A stretch of DNA of 64,000 nucleotides, from NCBI RefSeq assembly GCF_029633825.1, contig NZ_CP090641.1, positions 2,046,001-2,110,000 of the forward strand, in the 5' to 3' direction. This document shows, in pieces, positions 50,552 to 60,879 of this stretch. The notes beneath the pieces were generated by a model, which worked only from the letters and a program-made list of their open reading frames with translations, did not search any database and was not told where the DNA came from. Source of the DNA: Burkholderia contaminans. Its GTDB lineage: Bacteria > Pseudomonadota > Gammaproteobacteria > Burkholderiales > Burkholderiaceae. The first letter of the stretch is position 1; the number at the start of each line of letters is the position of its first letter. The position numbers and the translations under genes were made by a program.

Positions 50552-51844
50552 ATGTCATTCCATTTCGGCACGCCGCTTGCGCGGCGTGCGCGTCGGCGCG
50601 CGCCCATGCTTTGGGCGGCGCTGCTGGTGGCGGGCGTCGTTCACGCGCAGCCATCGCCGTTCACGCTGGACGCCGCGCTGCAGGCTGCCACCGATCATTC
50701 CGCTTCGATGCAGGCCGCCCAGGCGTCGGTGCACGCGAGCGCGGAGGCGGCCGTGAAGGCCGGCCAGCTGCCCGACCCGATGCTCAAGGCCGGCATCGAC
50801 AACCTGCCGGTCAATGGCGGCCAGCGCTTCACCGTCGGCCAGGACTTCATGACGATGCGCCGCATCGGCATCGAGCAGGAGTGGGTGTCCGGCGACAAGC
50901 GGCGCCTGCGCTCGGCGCTTGCCAACGAGCAGGTCGGGCGCGAGCGCGCCGGCTATCTCGCGCAGCTCGCGAGCGTGCGCCAGCAAACCGCGACGGCATG
51001 GCTGAACGCCGTCTACGCGAAGCAGGCGCTCGCGCTGCAGCAGGCGCTGCTCGATCACATGAACCATGAGCTCGAAGCGACGAAGGCGTCGTATCGCGGC
51101 GCGAAGACGAGTGCGGCCGACGTCGTCCAGGCGCGGGCGATGCTCGCGCAGACGCAGGATCAACTGCTGAAAGCGCAGCAGGTCTACCAGACCGCGCTCA
51201 TCGCGCTGTCGCGCTGGACCGCCGTGCCGGTTGGCGATGTCGCCGGCACGCCGCCCGCGCCGGAGTCGTTCGTGTCGTCGCTGCCGCCGGACGAGCTGCG
51301 GCTGTCGCAACCGGCGCTGATCACTGCCGCCGACGATATCGCGGTTGCCGAAGCGGATACCGCCGTCGCGAACAGCGAACGCAGCCCGAACTGGACCTGG
51401 GAAGTCGCGTACCAGCAGCGTGGCGGCGCGTATTCGAACATGGTGTCCGTCGGCGTCACGATCCCGCTGCCGCTCAATCGCAAGAACCGCCAGAACCGCG
51501 ACGTCGCCGAAAAGGCCGCGCTCGCGACGAAGGCGCGCCTGATGTACGAGGACACGCTGCGCCAGGTGCAGGCCGATATCCGCACGCAGTCCGCGATGCT
51601 TGCGAGCGGTCGTGCGCGCATCGCGAATCTCGGCGACGCATTGCTGCCCGCCGCCGACCAGCGCGTGCAACTGGCGAACGCGGCCTACCGCGCGGGCACC
51701 GGCTCGCTCGCCGATACGTTTGCTGCCCGCCGCGCGCAACTGGATGCGCAACTGCAGATGCTCGATCTCCGGCGCGAGGTGTCGCTGACCTGGGCGCAGC
51801 TCGAATACCAGGTCGTGCCGTCGACGCTGGCCGCCGCGCAATAA
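50552..51844 (+). CDS. cusC: TolC-family outer-membrane channel of the copper/silver efflux system
   Basis: A 430-residue outer-membrane efflux protein. The signal peptide ends at VVHAQ (about residue 32). Two OEP repeats of helices and strands follow; landmarks are [37 protein letters not shown] (approximate) and [20 protein letters not shown]. It forms the outer-membrane exit duct for the CusBA pump. The ATG at 50552 is used; an upstream frame start at 50525 would disturb the leader. Gap to cusB is 11 bases. Without a lipobox it is a non-lipidated CzcC/CusC relative. Confidence 0.9.
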   Translation: MSFHFGTPLARRARRRAPMLWAALLVAGVVHAQPSPFTLDAALQAATDHSASMQAAQASVHASAEAAVKAGQLPDPMLKAGIDNLPVNGGQRFTVGQDFMTMRRIGIEQEWVSGDKRRLRSALANEQVGRERAGYLAQLASVRQQTATAWLNAVYAKQALALQQALLDHMNHELEATKASYRGAKTSAADVVQARAMLAQTQDQLLKAQQVYQTALIALSRWTAVPVGDVAGTPPAPESFVSSLPPDELRLSQPALITAADDIAVAEADTAVANSERSPNWTWEVAYQQRGGAYSNMVSVGVTIPLPLNRKNRQNRDVAEKAALATKARLMYEDTLRQVQADIRTQSAMLASGRARIANLGDALLPAADQRVQLANAAYRAGTGSLADTFAARRAQLDAQLQMLDLRREVSLTWAQLEYQVVPSTLAAAQ

Positions 51845-51855
51845 GGGAGAACGAC

Positions 51856-53397
51856 ATGACGAAGCAAACATTGGCCCGCGCGGCCGTGCTGGCGTTCGCC
51901 GGTGCCGTGCTGCTCGGCACGGGTTATTTCGTGGGCGCCCGCCATGCGGCGAAGGCCGCGGCGGCAACGGACACCGCCGTTGCCGCCTCGACGTCGCCCG
52001 GCAATACCGACCCCAAGACCGGCCGCAAGGTGCTGTACTGGCACGACCCGATGGTGCCGAACCAGCACTTCGACAAACCGGGCAAGTCACCCTTCATGGA
52101 CATGCAGTTGCAGCCCGTCTATGCGGACGAAGGCGGCGGCGCGTCCGGCATCCGGATCGATCCGGGCCTGCAGCAGAACCTCGGCATCCGCTATGCGACC
52201 GTGCGCAGGCAGCAGACGGCGGCAGGATTCGATGCGGTGGGCACCACGCAGTTCGACGAATCGCGCGCGGATGTCGTCCAGTCGCGCGTGACCGGCTACA
52301 TCGACCGTCTCTATGCGCGCGCACCGATGCAGCGCATCGCGAAAGGCGCGCCGGTGGCGTCGCTGTTCGTGCCCGACTGGCTCGCGCCACAGGAGGAATA
52401 CCTCGCGCTCAAGCGCGGCGGGATGGACGCCAGCCTGCTCGATGCGGCGCGCGCACGGATGCGGGCGCTGTCGATTCCCGACGGCATGATCGCGAGCCTC
52501 GATCGCACCGGCCGCGCGCAGACGCACGTCGTGCTGAGCGCGCCGGAAACCGGCGTCGTCAGCGAACTGAACGTGCGCGACGGCGCGATGGTCGCACCCG
52601 GTCAGACGCTCGCGAAGATCGCCGGGCTGTCGACACTGTGGCTCATCGTCGAGGTGCCGGAAGCGCTCGCGCTGAACGTGCAGCCGGGGATGGCGGTCGA
52701 CGCGACGTTCGCGGGCGATGCGGCACAGCATTTCACCGGACGCATCCGCGAAGTACTGCCCGGCATCAGCACGAGCAGCCGCACGCTGCAGGCGCGCGTG
52801 GAGATCGACAACGCGGCGCTGAAGCTCACGCCCGGCATGCTGATGCGCGTGCGGGTCGCCGCGCGGCAGAGCGTGTCGCGCCTGCTCGTGCCGTCCGAAG
52901 CGGTGATCGCGACCGGCAAGCGCTCGATCGTCATCGTGAAGAACGGCGATGGCCGGCTGCAGCCCGTGACGGTGACGACGGGCAACGACGTCGGCAGCGA
53001 CACCGAAGTGCTTGGCGGACTGAGCGAAGGCGACACGGTCGTCGCATCGGGACAGTTCCTGATCGATTCCGAGGCGAGCCTGAAAAGCGTGCTGCCGCGG
53101 CTGGAAGGCGGCACCGGCGCGAGCGCGGCAGCGACGCCGAAAGCGTCGACGCCGACCGCGGCAGCGCCGATCTACGAAACCACCGGCAAGGTCGAACAGG
53201 TCACGGCCGACGACATCACGTTCTCGCATCAACCCGTTCCCGCGCTCGGCTGGGGCGCGATGACGATGGCGTTCGGCAAGCCGTCGGCCACCGCGTTCCC
53301 GGACGTGAAGCCGGGCCAGACGGTGCGCTTCGCGTTCACGCAGGGCGACGACGGCTACCGGCTGACGAAGGTCGAACCGCAGGGAGGCGAACGATGA
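51856..53397 (+). CDS. cusB: Periplasmic adaptor CusB with C-terminal CusF domain
   Basis: A 513-residue membrane-fusion protein. After an N-terminal anchor helix ([20 protein letters not shown]) comes the heavy-metal-binding domain [20 protein letters not shown], continuing MDMQLQPVY; the [12 protein letters not shown] stretch is typical of CusB. The barrel-sandwich, helical hairpin and membrane-proximal domains follow ([33 protein letters not shown]). Residues about 430-510 are a full CusF-like domain ([19 protein letters not shown] and [10 protein letters not shown]). This has the metal-site residues His, Trp, Met and Met, so the protein is a CusB-CusF fusion. It overlaps the pump gene by ATGA. 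Confidence 0.92.
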   Translation: MTKQTLARAAVLAFAGAVLLGTGYFVGARHAAKAAAATDTAVAASTSPGNTDPKTGRKVLYWHDPMVPNQHFDKPGKSPFMDMQLQPVYADEGGGASGIRIDPGLQQNLGIRYATVRRQQTAAGFDAVGTTQFDESRADVVQSRVTGYIDRLYARAPMQRIAKGAPVASLFVPDWLAPQEEYLALKRGGMDASLLDAARARMRALSIPDGMIASLDRTGRAQTHVVLSAPETGVVSELNVRDGAMVAPGQTLAKIAGLSTLWLIVEVPEALALNVQPGMAVDATFAGDAAQHFTGRIREVLPGISTSSRTLQARVEIDNAALKLTPGMLMRVRVAARQSVSRLLVPSEAVIATGKRSIVIVKNGDGRLQPVTVTTGNDVGSDTEVLGGLSEGDTVVASGQFLIDSEASLKSVLPRLEGGTGASAAATPKASTPTAAAPIYETTGKVEQVTADDITFSHQPVPALGWGAMTMAFGKPSATAFPDVKPGQTVRFAFTQGDDGYRLTKVEPQGGER

Positions 53398-56300
53398 TCG
53401 CGCACATCATTCGCTGGTCCGTCCGCAACCGGTTCCTCGTGCTGCTCGCCACCGTGCTGATTGCCGCGTGGGGCGTTCATTCGCTGCGGCAGACGCCACT
53501 CGATGCACTGCCCGACCTGTCGGATACGCAGGTGATCGTGAAGGCGTCGTATCCGGGCAAGGCGCCGCAGATCGTCGAGGATCAGGTGACCTATCCGTTG
53601 ACGACCACGCTGCTCGGCGTGCCCGGTGCGAAAACCGTCCGCGCGTATTCGTCGTTTGGCGACGCGTTCGTCTATGTGCTGTTCGACGACCGCACCGATC
53701 CGTACTGGGCGCGTTCGCGCGTGCTCGAATACCTGAGCCAGGCGCAGAGCCGGCTGCCTGCCGGCGCGACGGTGTCGCTCGGGCCCGATGCGACCGGCGT
53801 CGGCTGGGTGTACGAGTACGCGCTCGTCGATCGCACCGGCCGTCACGATCTCGGGCAACTGCGCGCGCTCAACGACTGGTTCCTGAAGTTCGAGCTGAAG
53901 GCCGTGCCTGACGTGTCCGAAGTCGCGAGCATCGGCGGCATGGTGCGGCAATACCAGGTCGTGCTCGATCCGGACAAGCTGCGCGCGTACGGCATCACGC
54001 AGGCGGAAGTCGCGACCGCGCTCGGCAACGCGAACCAGGCGTCCGGCGGTTCGGTCGTCGAGCTGGCCGAGTCGGAGTACATGGTGCGCTCGACCGGCTA
54101 CCTGCGTACGCTCGACGACTTCCGGCACGTGGTGCTGCGCACGAACGACGCCGGCACGCCGGTGTTGCTCGGCGACGTCGCGCGCATCCAGGTCGGCCCG
54201 GCGATGCGGCGCGGGATCGCGGAACTGAACGGGCAGGGCGAGGTGACGGGCGGCGTCGTCGTGATGCGTTCGGGCAAGAACGCGCTGACCACGATCGATG
54301 CGGTGAAGGCGAAGCTGGCCGACCTGAAGCGTTCGCTGCCGCCCGGCGTCGAGATCATCACGACCTACGATCGCTCGCAGCTGATCGAGCGCGCGGTGGG
54401 CAACCTGAAGGACAAGCTGATCGAGGAGTTCGTGATCGTCGGGCTCGTCTGCGCGGTGTTCCTGTTCCACCTGCGCAGCGCGTTCGTCGCGATCCTGTCG
54501 CTGCCGCTCGGCGTGCTGGCCGCGTTCATCGTGATGCGCTACCAGGGCGTGAACGCGAACCTGATGTCGCTCGGCGGGATCGCGATCGCGATCGGCGCGA
54601 TGATCGACGCGGCGATCGTGATGATCGAGAACGCGCACAAGCATCTCGAAGCGTACGACCACGCGCATCCCGGCGAACCGCTCACGCCGGCCCGACGGTG
54701 GGAACTCGTCGCGACGTCGGCCGCGGAAGTCGGGCCCGCGCTGTTCTTCTCGCTGTTGATCATCACGCTGTCGTTCATTCCGGTGTTTTCGCTGGAGGGG
54801 CAGGAAGGCAAGCTGTTCGCGCCGCTGGCGTTCACGAAGACCTACACGATCGCCGCCGCCGCCGGACTGTCGGTGACGCTGGTGCCGGTGCTGATGGGTT
54901 ATCTCGTGCGCGGCCGCATTCCGCACGAGCATGCGAACCCGATCAACCGCGTGCTGATCCGCGCGTACCGGCCGCTGCTCGAGGCGACGCTCAGGCGCCC
55001 GTGGGTTGCAATCGGCATCGCGGTCGTCGCGCTCGTGCTGACGGCCGTGCCGGTGTCGCGGCTCGGCGGCGAATTCATGCCGCCGCTCGACGAAGGCGAC
55101 CTGCTGTACATGCCGACCGCGCTGCCGGGCATCTCCGCCGACAAGGCGAGCGAACTGCTGCAGCAGACCGACCGGCTGATCAAGACCGTGCCCGAGGTCG
55201 ACACGGTGTTCGGCAAATCGGGCCGCGCCGATACCGCGACCGATCCCGCGCCGCTCGAGATGTTCGAGACGACGATCCGGTTCAAGCCGCGCAGCGCATG
55301 GCGGCCCGGCATGACGCCGGAGAAGCTCGTCGACGAACTCGATCGCGCGGTGAAAGTGCCGGGGCTGTCGAACGTACGGGTGCCGCCGATCCGCAACCGG
55401 CTCGACATGCTGTCCACCGGGATCAAGACGCCCGTCGGCGTGAAGATTTCCGGGCCGGACCTGGCCGGGATCGACGCGATCGCGAAGCAGGTCGAGGCCG
55501 CGGTGAAGCCCGTGCCGGGCGTGACGTCCGCGCTCGCGGAGCGGCTGAACGGCGGCCGCTACATCGACGTCGACATCGACCGGCTCGCCGCCGCGCGCTA
55601 CGGGCTGTCGGTGGCCGACGTCCAGTCGGTCGTGTCGACGGCGATCGGCGGCGACGATGTCGGCGAGGTGATCGCGGGGCGTGAGCGCTTTCCGATCAAC
55701 GTCCGCTACCCGCGCGAGGTGCGCGATTCGGTCGAGAACCTGCGGCAACTGCCGGTCGTCACCGCGCGCGGCGCGCAGATCCGCCTGGGCGACGTCGCGC
55801 GCATCGCGATCGCCGACGGCCCGCCGATGATCCGCAGCGAGAACGCGCGACTGTCCGGCTACGTGTACGTCGACCTCCGCGGCACCGATCTGCAGAGCGC
55901 CGTGCGCGCGATGCAGCAGGCCGTCGCGCGGCAGGTTGCGTTGCCGCCCGGCTATTCGATCGCGTGGTCGGGGCAGTTCGAGTATCTCGAGCGTGCGGCG
56001 GCCAAGCTGCGCACCGTCGTGCCGGTGACGCTCGTCGTGATCTTCGTGCTGCTGTTCCTCACGTTCGGCTCGGCGGCCGATGCATTGCTGCTGATGTCGA
56101 CGGTGCCGTTCGCGCTGGTCGGCGGCTTCTGGCTCGTGTGGGCGCTCGGCCATGCGGTGTCCGTCGCGACATCGGTGGGCTTCATCGCGCTGGCCGGCGT
56201 GGCCGCCGAGTTCGGCGTCGTGATGCTGCTGTACCTGAAGGGCGCGCTGCAGCGCCGGCTCGACGCCGGCGAACCGCTGACCGATGCGCTGCTGCTCGAC

Positions 56301-56600
56301 GCGATCCGCGAAGGCGCGGTGCTGCGCGTGCGGCCCAAGGCGATGACGGTCGCCGTCGTGCTCGCCGGCCTCGTGCCGATCATGGTCGGGCACGGCGCCG
56401 GTTCCGAGGTGATGCAGCGCATCGCCGCGCCGATGGTCGGCGGCATGGTCACCGCGCCGCTGCTGTCGATGTTCGTCATTCCCGCCGCATGGCTCCTGCT
56501 GCAGCGCCGTCGTGCGCGAAGCGCGGGTCATGGATGGCATTCCGAAGCAGTTCCCCACGGCACGCACGTGCCATCCCCCCCAACCGGAGAAACCCGATGA
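53394..56600 (+). CDS. cusA: RND-type copper/silver efflux pump CusA
   Basis: A 1,068-residue inner-membrane pump with 12 transmembrane segments and two large periplasmic loops. Family-specific CusA strings are present: [19 protein letters not shown] in TM4 (proton-relay Asp), [20 protein letters not shown] in the second loop, and [16 protein letters not shown] in the porter domain. These Met-containing motifs mark the monovalent-metal (Cu+/Ag+) HAE/HME branch rather than CzcA. The ATG at 53394 overlaps cusB's stop, and the gene's stop overlaps cusF's start, so cusB, cusA and cusF are translationally coupled. It couples proton influx to metal export through cusC. Confidence 0.95.
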   Translation: MIAHIIRWSVRNRFLVLLATVLIAAWGVHSLRQTPLDALPDLSDTQVIVKASYPGKAPQIVEDQVTYPLTTTLLGVPGAKTVRAYSSFGDAFVYVLFDDRTDPYWARSRVLEYLSQAQSRLPAGATVSLGPDATGVGWVYEYALVDRTGRHDLGQLRALNDWFLKFELKAVPDVSEVASIGGMVRQYQVVLDPDKLRAYGITQAEVATALGNANQASGGSVVELAESEYMVRSTGYLRTLDDFRHVVLRTNDAGTPVLLGDVARIQVGPAMRRGIAELNGQGEVTGGVVVMRSGKNALTTIDAVKAKLADLKRSLPPGVEIITTYDRSQLIERAVGNLKDKLIEEFVIVGLVCAVFLFHLRSAFVAILSLPLGVLAAFIVMRYQGVNANLMSLGGIAIAIGAMIDAAIVMIENAHKHLEAYDHAHPGEPLTPARRWELVATSAAEVGPALFFSLLIITLSFIPVFSLEGQEGKLFAPLAFTKTYTIAAAAGLSVTLVPVLMGYLVRGRIPHEHANPINRVLIRAYRPLLEATLRRPWVAIGIAVVALVLTAVPVSRLGGEFMPPLDEGDLLYMPTALPGISADKASELLQQTDRLIKTVPEVDTVFGKSGRADTATDPAPLEMFETTIRFKPRSAWRPGMTPEKLVDELDRAVKVPGLSNVRVPPIRNRLDMLSTGIKTPVGVKISGPDLAGIDAIAKQVEAAVKPVPGVTSALAERLNGGRYIDVDIDRLAAARYGLSVADVQSVVSTAIGGDDVGEVIAGRERFPINVRYPREVRDSVENLRQLPVVTARGAQIRLGDVARIAIADGPPMIRSENARLSGYVYVDLRGTDLQSAVRAMQQAVARQVALPPGYSIAWSGQFEYLERAAAKLRTVVPVTLVVIFVLLFLTFGSAADALLLMSTVPFALVGGFWLVWALGHAVSVATSVGFIALAGVAAEFGVVMLLYLKGALQRRLDAGEPLTDALLLDAIREGAVLRVRPKAMTVAVVLAGLVPIMVGHGAGSEVMQRIAAPMVGGMVTAPLLSMFVIPAAWLLLQRRRARSAGHGWHSEAVPHGTHVPSPPTGETR

Positions 56601-56965
56601 AGAAACTGATTACCGTTACCGTTGCTGCCGCCGTTCTTGCTGGCGGCACGTTCGTCACCCCCGCCTTTGCTGCCGGCGACATGGCCGGCATGGACATGTC
56701 CGGCATGAAGATGTCGTCAGGCGGGGCAACCGAATCGAGTGCCGCGCTGACCGACGCCGAAGTGAAGAAGGTCGATGCCGCGAGCGGCAAGATCACGCTG
56801 AAGCACGGCGCGCTCGAGAACGTCGGGATGCCGCCGATGACGATGGCGTTCAAGGCGAAGGACGCAGCGATGCTCGAGCACGCGCATGCGGGCGACAAGG
56901 TCAAGGTGCGGATCGAGAAGGTCGACGGCACGCTGACGATCGTCAAGCTGGTGAAGGCGTCCTGA
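56597..56965 (+). CDS. cusF: Periplasmic CusF-like metallochaperone
   Basis: A 122-residue exported protein: signal peptide ending AFAAGDM, a Met-rich linker ([13 protein letters not shown]), then the CusF beta-barrel ([51 protein letters not shown]). The metal site has Met where E. coli CusF has Trp (GMPPMTM versus GW-AMTM), unlike the domain fused to CusB, which keeps the Trp. ATGA overlap with cusA. It ferries Cu+/Ag+ to the adaptor. No terminator with a T-run is seen before the ars operon. Confidence 0.93.
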   Translation: MKKLITVTVAAAVLAGGTFVTPAFAAGDMAGMDMSGMKMSSGGATESSAALTDAEVKKVDAASGKITLKHGALENVGMPPMTMAFKAKDAAMLEHAHAGDKVKVRIEKVDGTLTIVKLVKAS

Positions 56966-57047
56966 CCTGACGATGTGCCGGTGCGTCGCCTGTCCGTGAG
57001 GCGGGCGGCTGCACCGGCGCCAGGCGTGCGGGGCCGGAGGCGGTTAT

Positions 57048-57075
57048 ATTTCAACGATACTTGAAATGTTGAAAT
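57048..57075 (+). promoter_or_regulatory. ArsR operator with repeated TTGAAAT half-sites
   Basis: ATTTCAA (57048-57054) and TTGAAAT (57061-57067) form a perfect 7-base inverted repeat with a 6-base spacer. A second TTGAAAT (57069-57075) follows directly. This matches the known ArsR box style (TTGA-type dyads) and lies just 22-49 bases before the arsR start at 57097, so the repressor would block its own operon. The extra half-site could support cooperative binding. Confidence 0.85.
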
Positions 57076-57096
57076 GAAGCCGCTATCCTTCGCGCC

Positions 57097-57429
57097 ATGG
57101 ACTCCAATCTCGTCGTGCGCGCCCTGGGCGCGCTTGCGCATGAAGCGCGCCTGGCCATTTTTCGTGCGCTGGTCGTGGCCGGGCCCGAAGGGCTGCCGGC
57201 CGGCGCGATCGCCCAGCAGATCGGGCTGTCGCCATCGAGCCTGTCGTTTCATCTGAAGGATCTGGCGCACGCCGACCTGGTCACCGCGCGCCAGGACGGC
57301 CGGTTCATCTATTACGCGGCGAATTTCGAATCGATGAGCGGGCTCATACGGTTCCTGACCGAGAACTGCTGCGCCGGCGCGGCCTGCGGCGTACCGGCAG
57401 CACCCGACTGTTGCGGAGGCGGCGCATGA
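57097..57429 (+). CDS. arsR: ArsR-family arsenic-responsive repressor
   Basis: A 110-residue winged-helix repressor: ALAHEARLAIFRALVVAGPE then SPSSLSFHLKDLAHADLVTA and RQDGRFIYYAANFE. The canonical ELCVCDL metal site in the recognition region is absent. Instead the C-terminus has clustered Cys (ENCCAGAACGV, DCCGGGA), the pattern of the ArsR type that binds As(III) through C-terminal cysteines. ATGA overlap with the transporter gene, and a strong operator just upstream. An upstream ATG at 57074 is in frame-shifted context and was not chosen. Confidence 0.93.
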   Translation: MDSNLVVRALGALAHEARLAIFRALVVAGPEGLPAGAIAQQIGLSPSSLSFHLKDLAHADLVTARQDGRFIYYAANFESMSGLIRFLTENCCAGAACGVPAAPDCCGGGA

Positions 57430-58496
57430 CCGGCTCGAACATTGCGCGGCCGCCGGCCGTGGCGGCCCCGCCCGCCATCGGTTTCTTCGAGCGCTACCTG
57501 AGCGTGTGGGTCGCGCTGTGCATCGTGCTCGGCATCGCGCTGGGCCAGGCGCTGCCCGGGCTCTTTCAGCACATCGGCCGCATGGAATACGCGCAGGTCA
57601 ACCTGCCCGTCGGGCTGTTGATCTGGGTGATGATCGTGCCGATGCTGGTCAAGGTCGATTTCGGCGCGTTGCACGAGGTTCGGCAGCACGTGCGGGGGAT
57701 CGGCGTGACGCTCGTCGTGAACTGGCTCGTCAAGCCGTTTTCGATGGCGCTGCTCGGCTGGCTGTTCATCCGGCAGCTATTTGCGCCGATGCTGCCCGCC
57801 GACCAGATCGACAGCTATATCGCCGGCCTGATCCTGCTGGCCGCCGCGCCGTGCACGGCGATGGTGTTCGTGTGGAGCCGGCTGACGGGCGGCGATCCGC
57901 TGTTCACGTTGTCGCAGGTCGCGCTGAACGACAGCATCATGGTGATCGCGTTCGCGCCGCTGGTCGGCCTGTTGCTGGGGATGTCCGCCATCACGGTGCC
58001 GTGGGCGACGCTGCTCACGTCGGTCGTGCTCTACATCGTCATCCCGGTGATTCTCGCGCAGGTGTGGCGCAGGCTGTTGCTCGCGAAGGGGCCGGCGGCG
58101 TTCGACCGCGCGATGGCGAAGATCGGCCCGTGGTCCATCGCCGCGCTGCTGGCCACGCTGGTGCTGCTGTTCGCGTTCCAGGGCGAGGCGATCCTGAAGC
58201 AGCCGCTGGTGATCGCGCTGCTCGCGGTGCCGATCCTGATCCAGGTGTTCTTCAACGCAGCGCTCGCGTACGGGCTCAATCGCCTCGTCGGCGAGAAGCA
58301 CAGCATCGCGTGTCCGTCGGCGCTGATCGGCGCGTCCAATTTCTTCGAGCTGGCCGTGGCCGCCGCGATCAGCCTGTTCGGCTTCCACTCCGGCGCCGCG
58401 CTCGCGACCGTCGTCGGCGTGCTCATCGAAGTGCCGGTGATGCTGCTCGTCGTGCGCGTCGTCAACCGCTCGAAGGGCTGGTACGAGTGCGCGTGA
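57426..58496 (+). CDS. acr3: ACR3-type arsenite efflux transporter
   Basis: A 356-residue inner-membrane protein with ten helices. ACR3 signatures are LPVGLLIWVMIVPMLVKVDF, GLILLAAAPCTAMVFVWSRL with the essential Cys, and CPSALIGASNFFELAVAAAI. It exports arsenite using the membrane potential. The start at 57426 overlaps the arsR stop. This is the ACR3 class and not the ArsB class, so arsB naming is avoided. Gap to arsC is 20 bases. Confidence 0.95.
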   Translation: MTGSNIARPPAVAAPPAIGFFERYLSVWVALCIVLGIALGQALPGLFQHIGRMEYAQVNLPVGLLIWVMIVPMLVKVDFGALHEVRQHVRGIGVTLVVNWLVKPFSMALLGWLFIRQLFAPMLPADQIDSYIAGLILLAAAPCTAMVFVWSRLTGGDPLFTLSQVALNDSIMVIAFAPLVGLLLGMSAITVPWATLLTSVVLYIVIPVILAQVWRRLLLAKGPAAFDRAMAKIGPWSIAALLATLVLLFAFQGEAILKQPLVIALLAVPILIQVFFNAALAYGLNRLVGEKHSIACPSALIGASNFFELAVAAAISLFGFHSGAALATVVGVLIEVPVMLLVVRVVNRSKGWYECA

Positions 58497-58516
58497 AATC
58501 ATTCAGGAATCCGGAA

Positions 58517-58939
58517 ATGACCGACATCACGATCTATCACAACCCCGATTGCGGCACGTCGCGCAACACGCTGGCGATGATTCGCAACTCGGGCGTCGAG
58601 CCGCGCGTCGTGCTTTACCTCGAAACGCCGCCGAGCCACGCAGCGCTGCGCGCGCTGATCGCGGCGATGGGCGTGCCGGTGCGCGACGTGCTGCGTCGCA
58701 AGGGGACACCCTATGACGCACTCGATCTCGACAATCCGAAATGGAGCGACGACGACCTGATCGGCTTCATGGTCGCTCACCCGATCCTGATCAATCGCCC
58801 GATCGTCGTCACGCCGCTCGGCACGCGGCTGTGCCGCCCGTCCGAGCAGGTGCTCGATATCCTGCCCGATCCGCAGCAAGGGCAGTTTGCGAAGGAAGAC
58901 GGCGAAATCGTGATCGATGCGGAGGGCCGGCGTGTCTGA
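58517..58939 (+). CDS. arsC: Glutaredoxin-dependent arsenate reductase ArsC
   Basis: A 140-residue enzyme of the Spx/ArsC fold: [20 protein letters not shown], in which Cys12 is the nucleophile of the glutaredoxin-coupled class. The arginines that bind arsenate occur in the regions RKGTPY and [18 protein letters not shown]. It reduces As(V) to As(III), which the ACR3 pump exports. ATG at 58517 with AGGAATCCGGAA upstream. The C-terminus overlaps the arsH start by eight bases. Confidence 0.95.
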   Translation: MTDITIYHNPDCGTSRNTLAMIRNSGVEPRVVLYLETPPSHAALRALIAAMGVPVRDVLRRKGTPYDALDLDNPKWSDDDLIGFMVAHPILINRPIVVTPLGTRLCRPSEQVLDILPDPQQGQFAKEDGEIVIDAEGRRV

Positions 58940-59654
58940 GCGATTGAACGATCTGCCGCAACTCGATGCCGCGCTCTTTCATGTGCCGGACGCGAGCCGG
59001 CTGCAGCCCGCGCAGCCGTCGACCCATCCGCCTCGAATCGTCCTGCTCTACGGGTCATTGCGTACGCGCTCGTTCAGCCGGTTGCTGGTCGAGGAAGCGG
59101 CGCGGTTGCTGGCGGCGATGGGCGCCGAAACAAGGATCTTCAATCCGGCCGGCTTGCCGCTGCCCGACGATGCGCCCGACGACCACCCGAAGGTGGCCGA
59201 GTTGCGCGAGCTCGTGCAATGGTCGGAGGGCATGGTGTGGTGCTCCCCCGAGCGGCACGGCGCGATGACCGGCGTGATGAAAGCGCAGATCGACTGGATT
59301 CCGTTGTCGGTCGGCGCGGTGCGGCCGACGCAAGGCAAGACGCTGGCGGTCATGCAGGTCAGCGGCGGATCGCAATCGTTCAACGCGGTCAACCAGATGC
59401 GCGTGCTCGGACGCTGGATGCGCATGCTGACCATCCCGAACCAGTCGTCCGTCGCGAAAGCGTTCATGGAATTCGGCGACGACGACCGGATGAAGCCGTC
59501 CGCGTATTTCGATCGCGTCGTCGACGTCATGGAGGAGCTGGTCAAGTTCACGCTGCTGACGCGCGACGTGGGCGCGTACCTGACGGACCGCTACAGCGAG
59601 CGCAAGGAAAGCGCCGAGCAACTGTCGCAGCGTGTGAACCAGGCGCGCATCTGA
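58932..59654 (+). CDS. arsH: ArsH NADPH-dependent FMN reductase / organoarsenical oxidase
   Basis: A 240-residue flavoprotein. FMN loop [40 protein letters not shown], then [20 protein letters not shown]. ArsH oxidises trivalent methylated or aromatic arsenicals and reduces other substrates. The start is GTG at 58932: it has a GGAGGGCCGGC site and gives the family N-terminus [11 protein letters not shown]. The ATG at 58917 would add five residues. The gene ends the four-gene ars operon. The next gene is on the opposite strand. Confidence 0.94.
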   Translation: MSERLNDLPQLDAALFHVPDASRLQPAQPSTHPPRIVLLYGSLRTRSFSRLLVEEAARLLAAMGAETRIFNPAGLPLPDDAPDDHPKVAELRELVQWSEGMVWCSPERHGAMTGVMKAQIDWIPLSVGAVRPTQGKTLAVMQVSGGSQSFNAVNQMRVLGRWMRMLTIPNQSSVAKAFMEFGDDDRMKPSAYFDRVVDVMEELVKFTLLTRDVGAYLTDRYSERKESAEQLSQRVNQARI

Positions 59655-59735
59655 ATCGCGTGCGGTCTGGCGGCGCGACGATGCTTCGTTCGCGCCGGGC
59701 AGCGGAATCATGCCCGGCGCGGCCGTCGAGCAAGC

Positions 59736-60746
59736 TCAGCGCGCCAGCGTCAGGACCAGATACCCCGCATACCCCGCGCCGTTCGCCAGCAACGCCCAGA
59801 TCGCGAGCCCGCGCGTGCGTGCATTGACGCGCAGCCACGCCGCCGCCGCGAGCGTGATGATCACGCCGGTCAGCACTTCGGGGCGCGGCTCCCACGGCGT
59901 CAGCATGATGCCGATCGCCGGCAGCAGCGTGCCCTGGAACACCATCGCGCCGGTGATGTTGCCGAACGCGAGCGTGTCCTTCCTGCGGCGGATCCACAGC
60001 ACGCTGTTGACCTTCTCCGGCAGTTCCGTCGCGATCGGCACGATGATCAGCGACAGCAGCAGCGCCGATACGCCGAGCACGTGCGACACGCCTTCCACGC
60101 CGTGAATGAAGCCCTTCGCCCCACCGACCAGCAGCGCGACGCCGAGGAGCAGTTGCAGCGCGATCGTCGCGAGGTTGGTCGGCACGCCCAGGCGCGACAG
60201 GAACATCGTGTGCGGCGCTTCGGTGCCGTGCCCGGCATCGACGAGCTGGTTCGACGCCCGGAACGTCATCACGACATACATCGCGTAGATACCGACCAGC
60301 ATCGCCGCGAGCAGCGCGCGCACGGCCCAGTTCTGATGCGGGACGAACATCGCGGCGGTGGCCAGCGAAAACGCGGCGAGAAAGTAGTTCATGTCGCGCA
60401 CGAAGCCCGTGCGCTCGGGCGCGATCGTGCCGCGCAGCCCGCGCGAGCGGATCACGGCGAGCGTCATCAGGAAGGTGGTGAGCGTCGCGAGCATCAGCGG
60501 TGCGCCGAGAATCGCGCCGACGCCGATCTCCTCGTTCACGGCCTGGTTCGCCGTGCCGCCGGCGAGCGCGAGCAGCGGCACCATCGTTTCGGGCAACGCG
60601 GTGCCGACGGCGGCGAACAGCGAACCGGTGACGCCTTCGGAAATCTTCAGGCGCTCGCCGAGATGTTCGAGTGCATTGGTGAAGACCTCGGCGGCGACGA
60701 GGATGACGACCAGCATGAACGCCAGTTCGAGGAACATGAAAGTCAT
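59736..60746 (-). CDS. CaCA-superfamily sodium/calcium exchanger-like, Mn-riboswitch controlled
   Basis: A 336-residue membrane protein with about ten helices and two alpha-repeats: GSLFAAVGTALPETMVPLLAL in the first half and SALLLSLIIVPIATELPEKV in the second, the paired Glu-containing signatures of the cation/Ca2+ exchanger superfamily. Preceded on the same strand by a yybP-ykoY riboswitch, whose ligand is Mn2+. It is therefore likely a Mn2+ (or Ca2+/Mn2+) exporter that relieves manganese excess. The start overlaps a short leader ORF by ATGA. It is convergent with arsH. Confidence 0.88.
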   Translation of the reverse strand: MTFMFLELAFMLVVILVAAEVFTNALEHLGERLKISEGVTGSLFAAVGTALPETMVPLLALAGGTANQAVNEEIGVGAILGAPLMLATLTTFLMTLAVIRSRGLRGTIAPERTGFVRDMNYFLAAFSLATAAMFVPHQNWAVRALLAAMLVGIYAMYVVMTFRASNQLVDAGHGTEAPHTMFLSRLGVPTNLATIALQLLLGVALLVGGAKGFIHGVEGVSHVLGVSALLLSLIIVPIATELPEKVNSVLWIRRRKDTLAFGNITGAMVFQGTLLPAIGIMLTPWEPRPEVLTGVIITLAAAAWLRVNARTRGLAIWALLANGAGYAGYLVLTLAR

Positions 60747-60811
60747 GCGGCACCTCCGCAGGCATGGGCGCGGACGGCGGCGAAACGCGGGGAGAAGGCG
60801 GCGGGAAACAT
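60743..60811 (-). CDS. 22-codon leader ORF coupled to the exchanger
   Basis: A short frame MFPAAFSPRFAAVRAHACGG plus AA begins at 60811 with GGAG five bases upstream. It ends in a TGA that overlaps the exchanger ATG (ATGA). It lies between the riboswitch and the exchanger, and the exchanger's own ribosome site (GGAGG) is inside it. The arrangement indicates translational coupling or a translated leader that reports on the riboswitch state. No conserved domain; may be regulatory rather than a functional peptide. Confidence 0.55.
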   Translation of the reverse strand: MFPAAFSPRFAAVRAHACGGAA

Positions 60812-60879
60812 GGGGACTCCGTGGTCGGACGCTGACAAACCATGGCGCATCCGCCGACGTCCGACCAGGAACGACGCGA

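Noticed and set aside
53355..56567. A 1,070-codon minus-strand open frame opposite cusA.
   Set aside because: The plus strand encodes an intact RND pump with diagnostic motifs; the minus frame is low-complexity.
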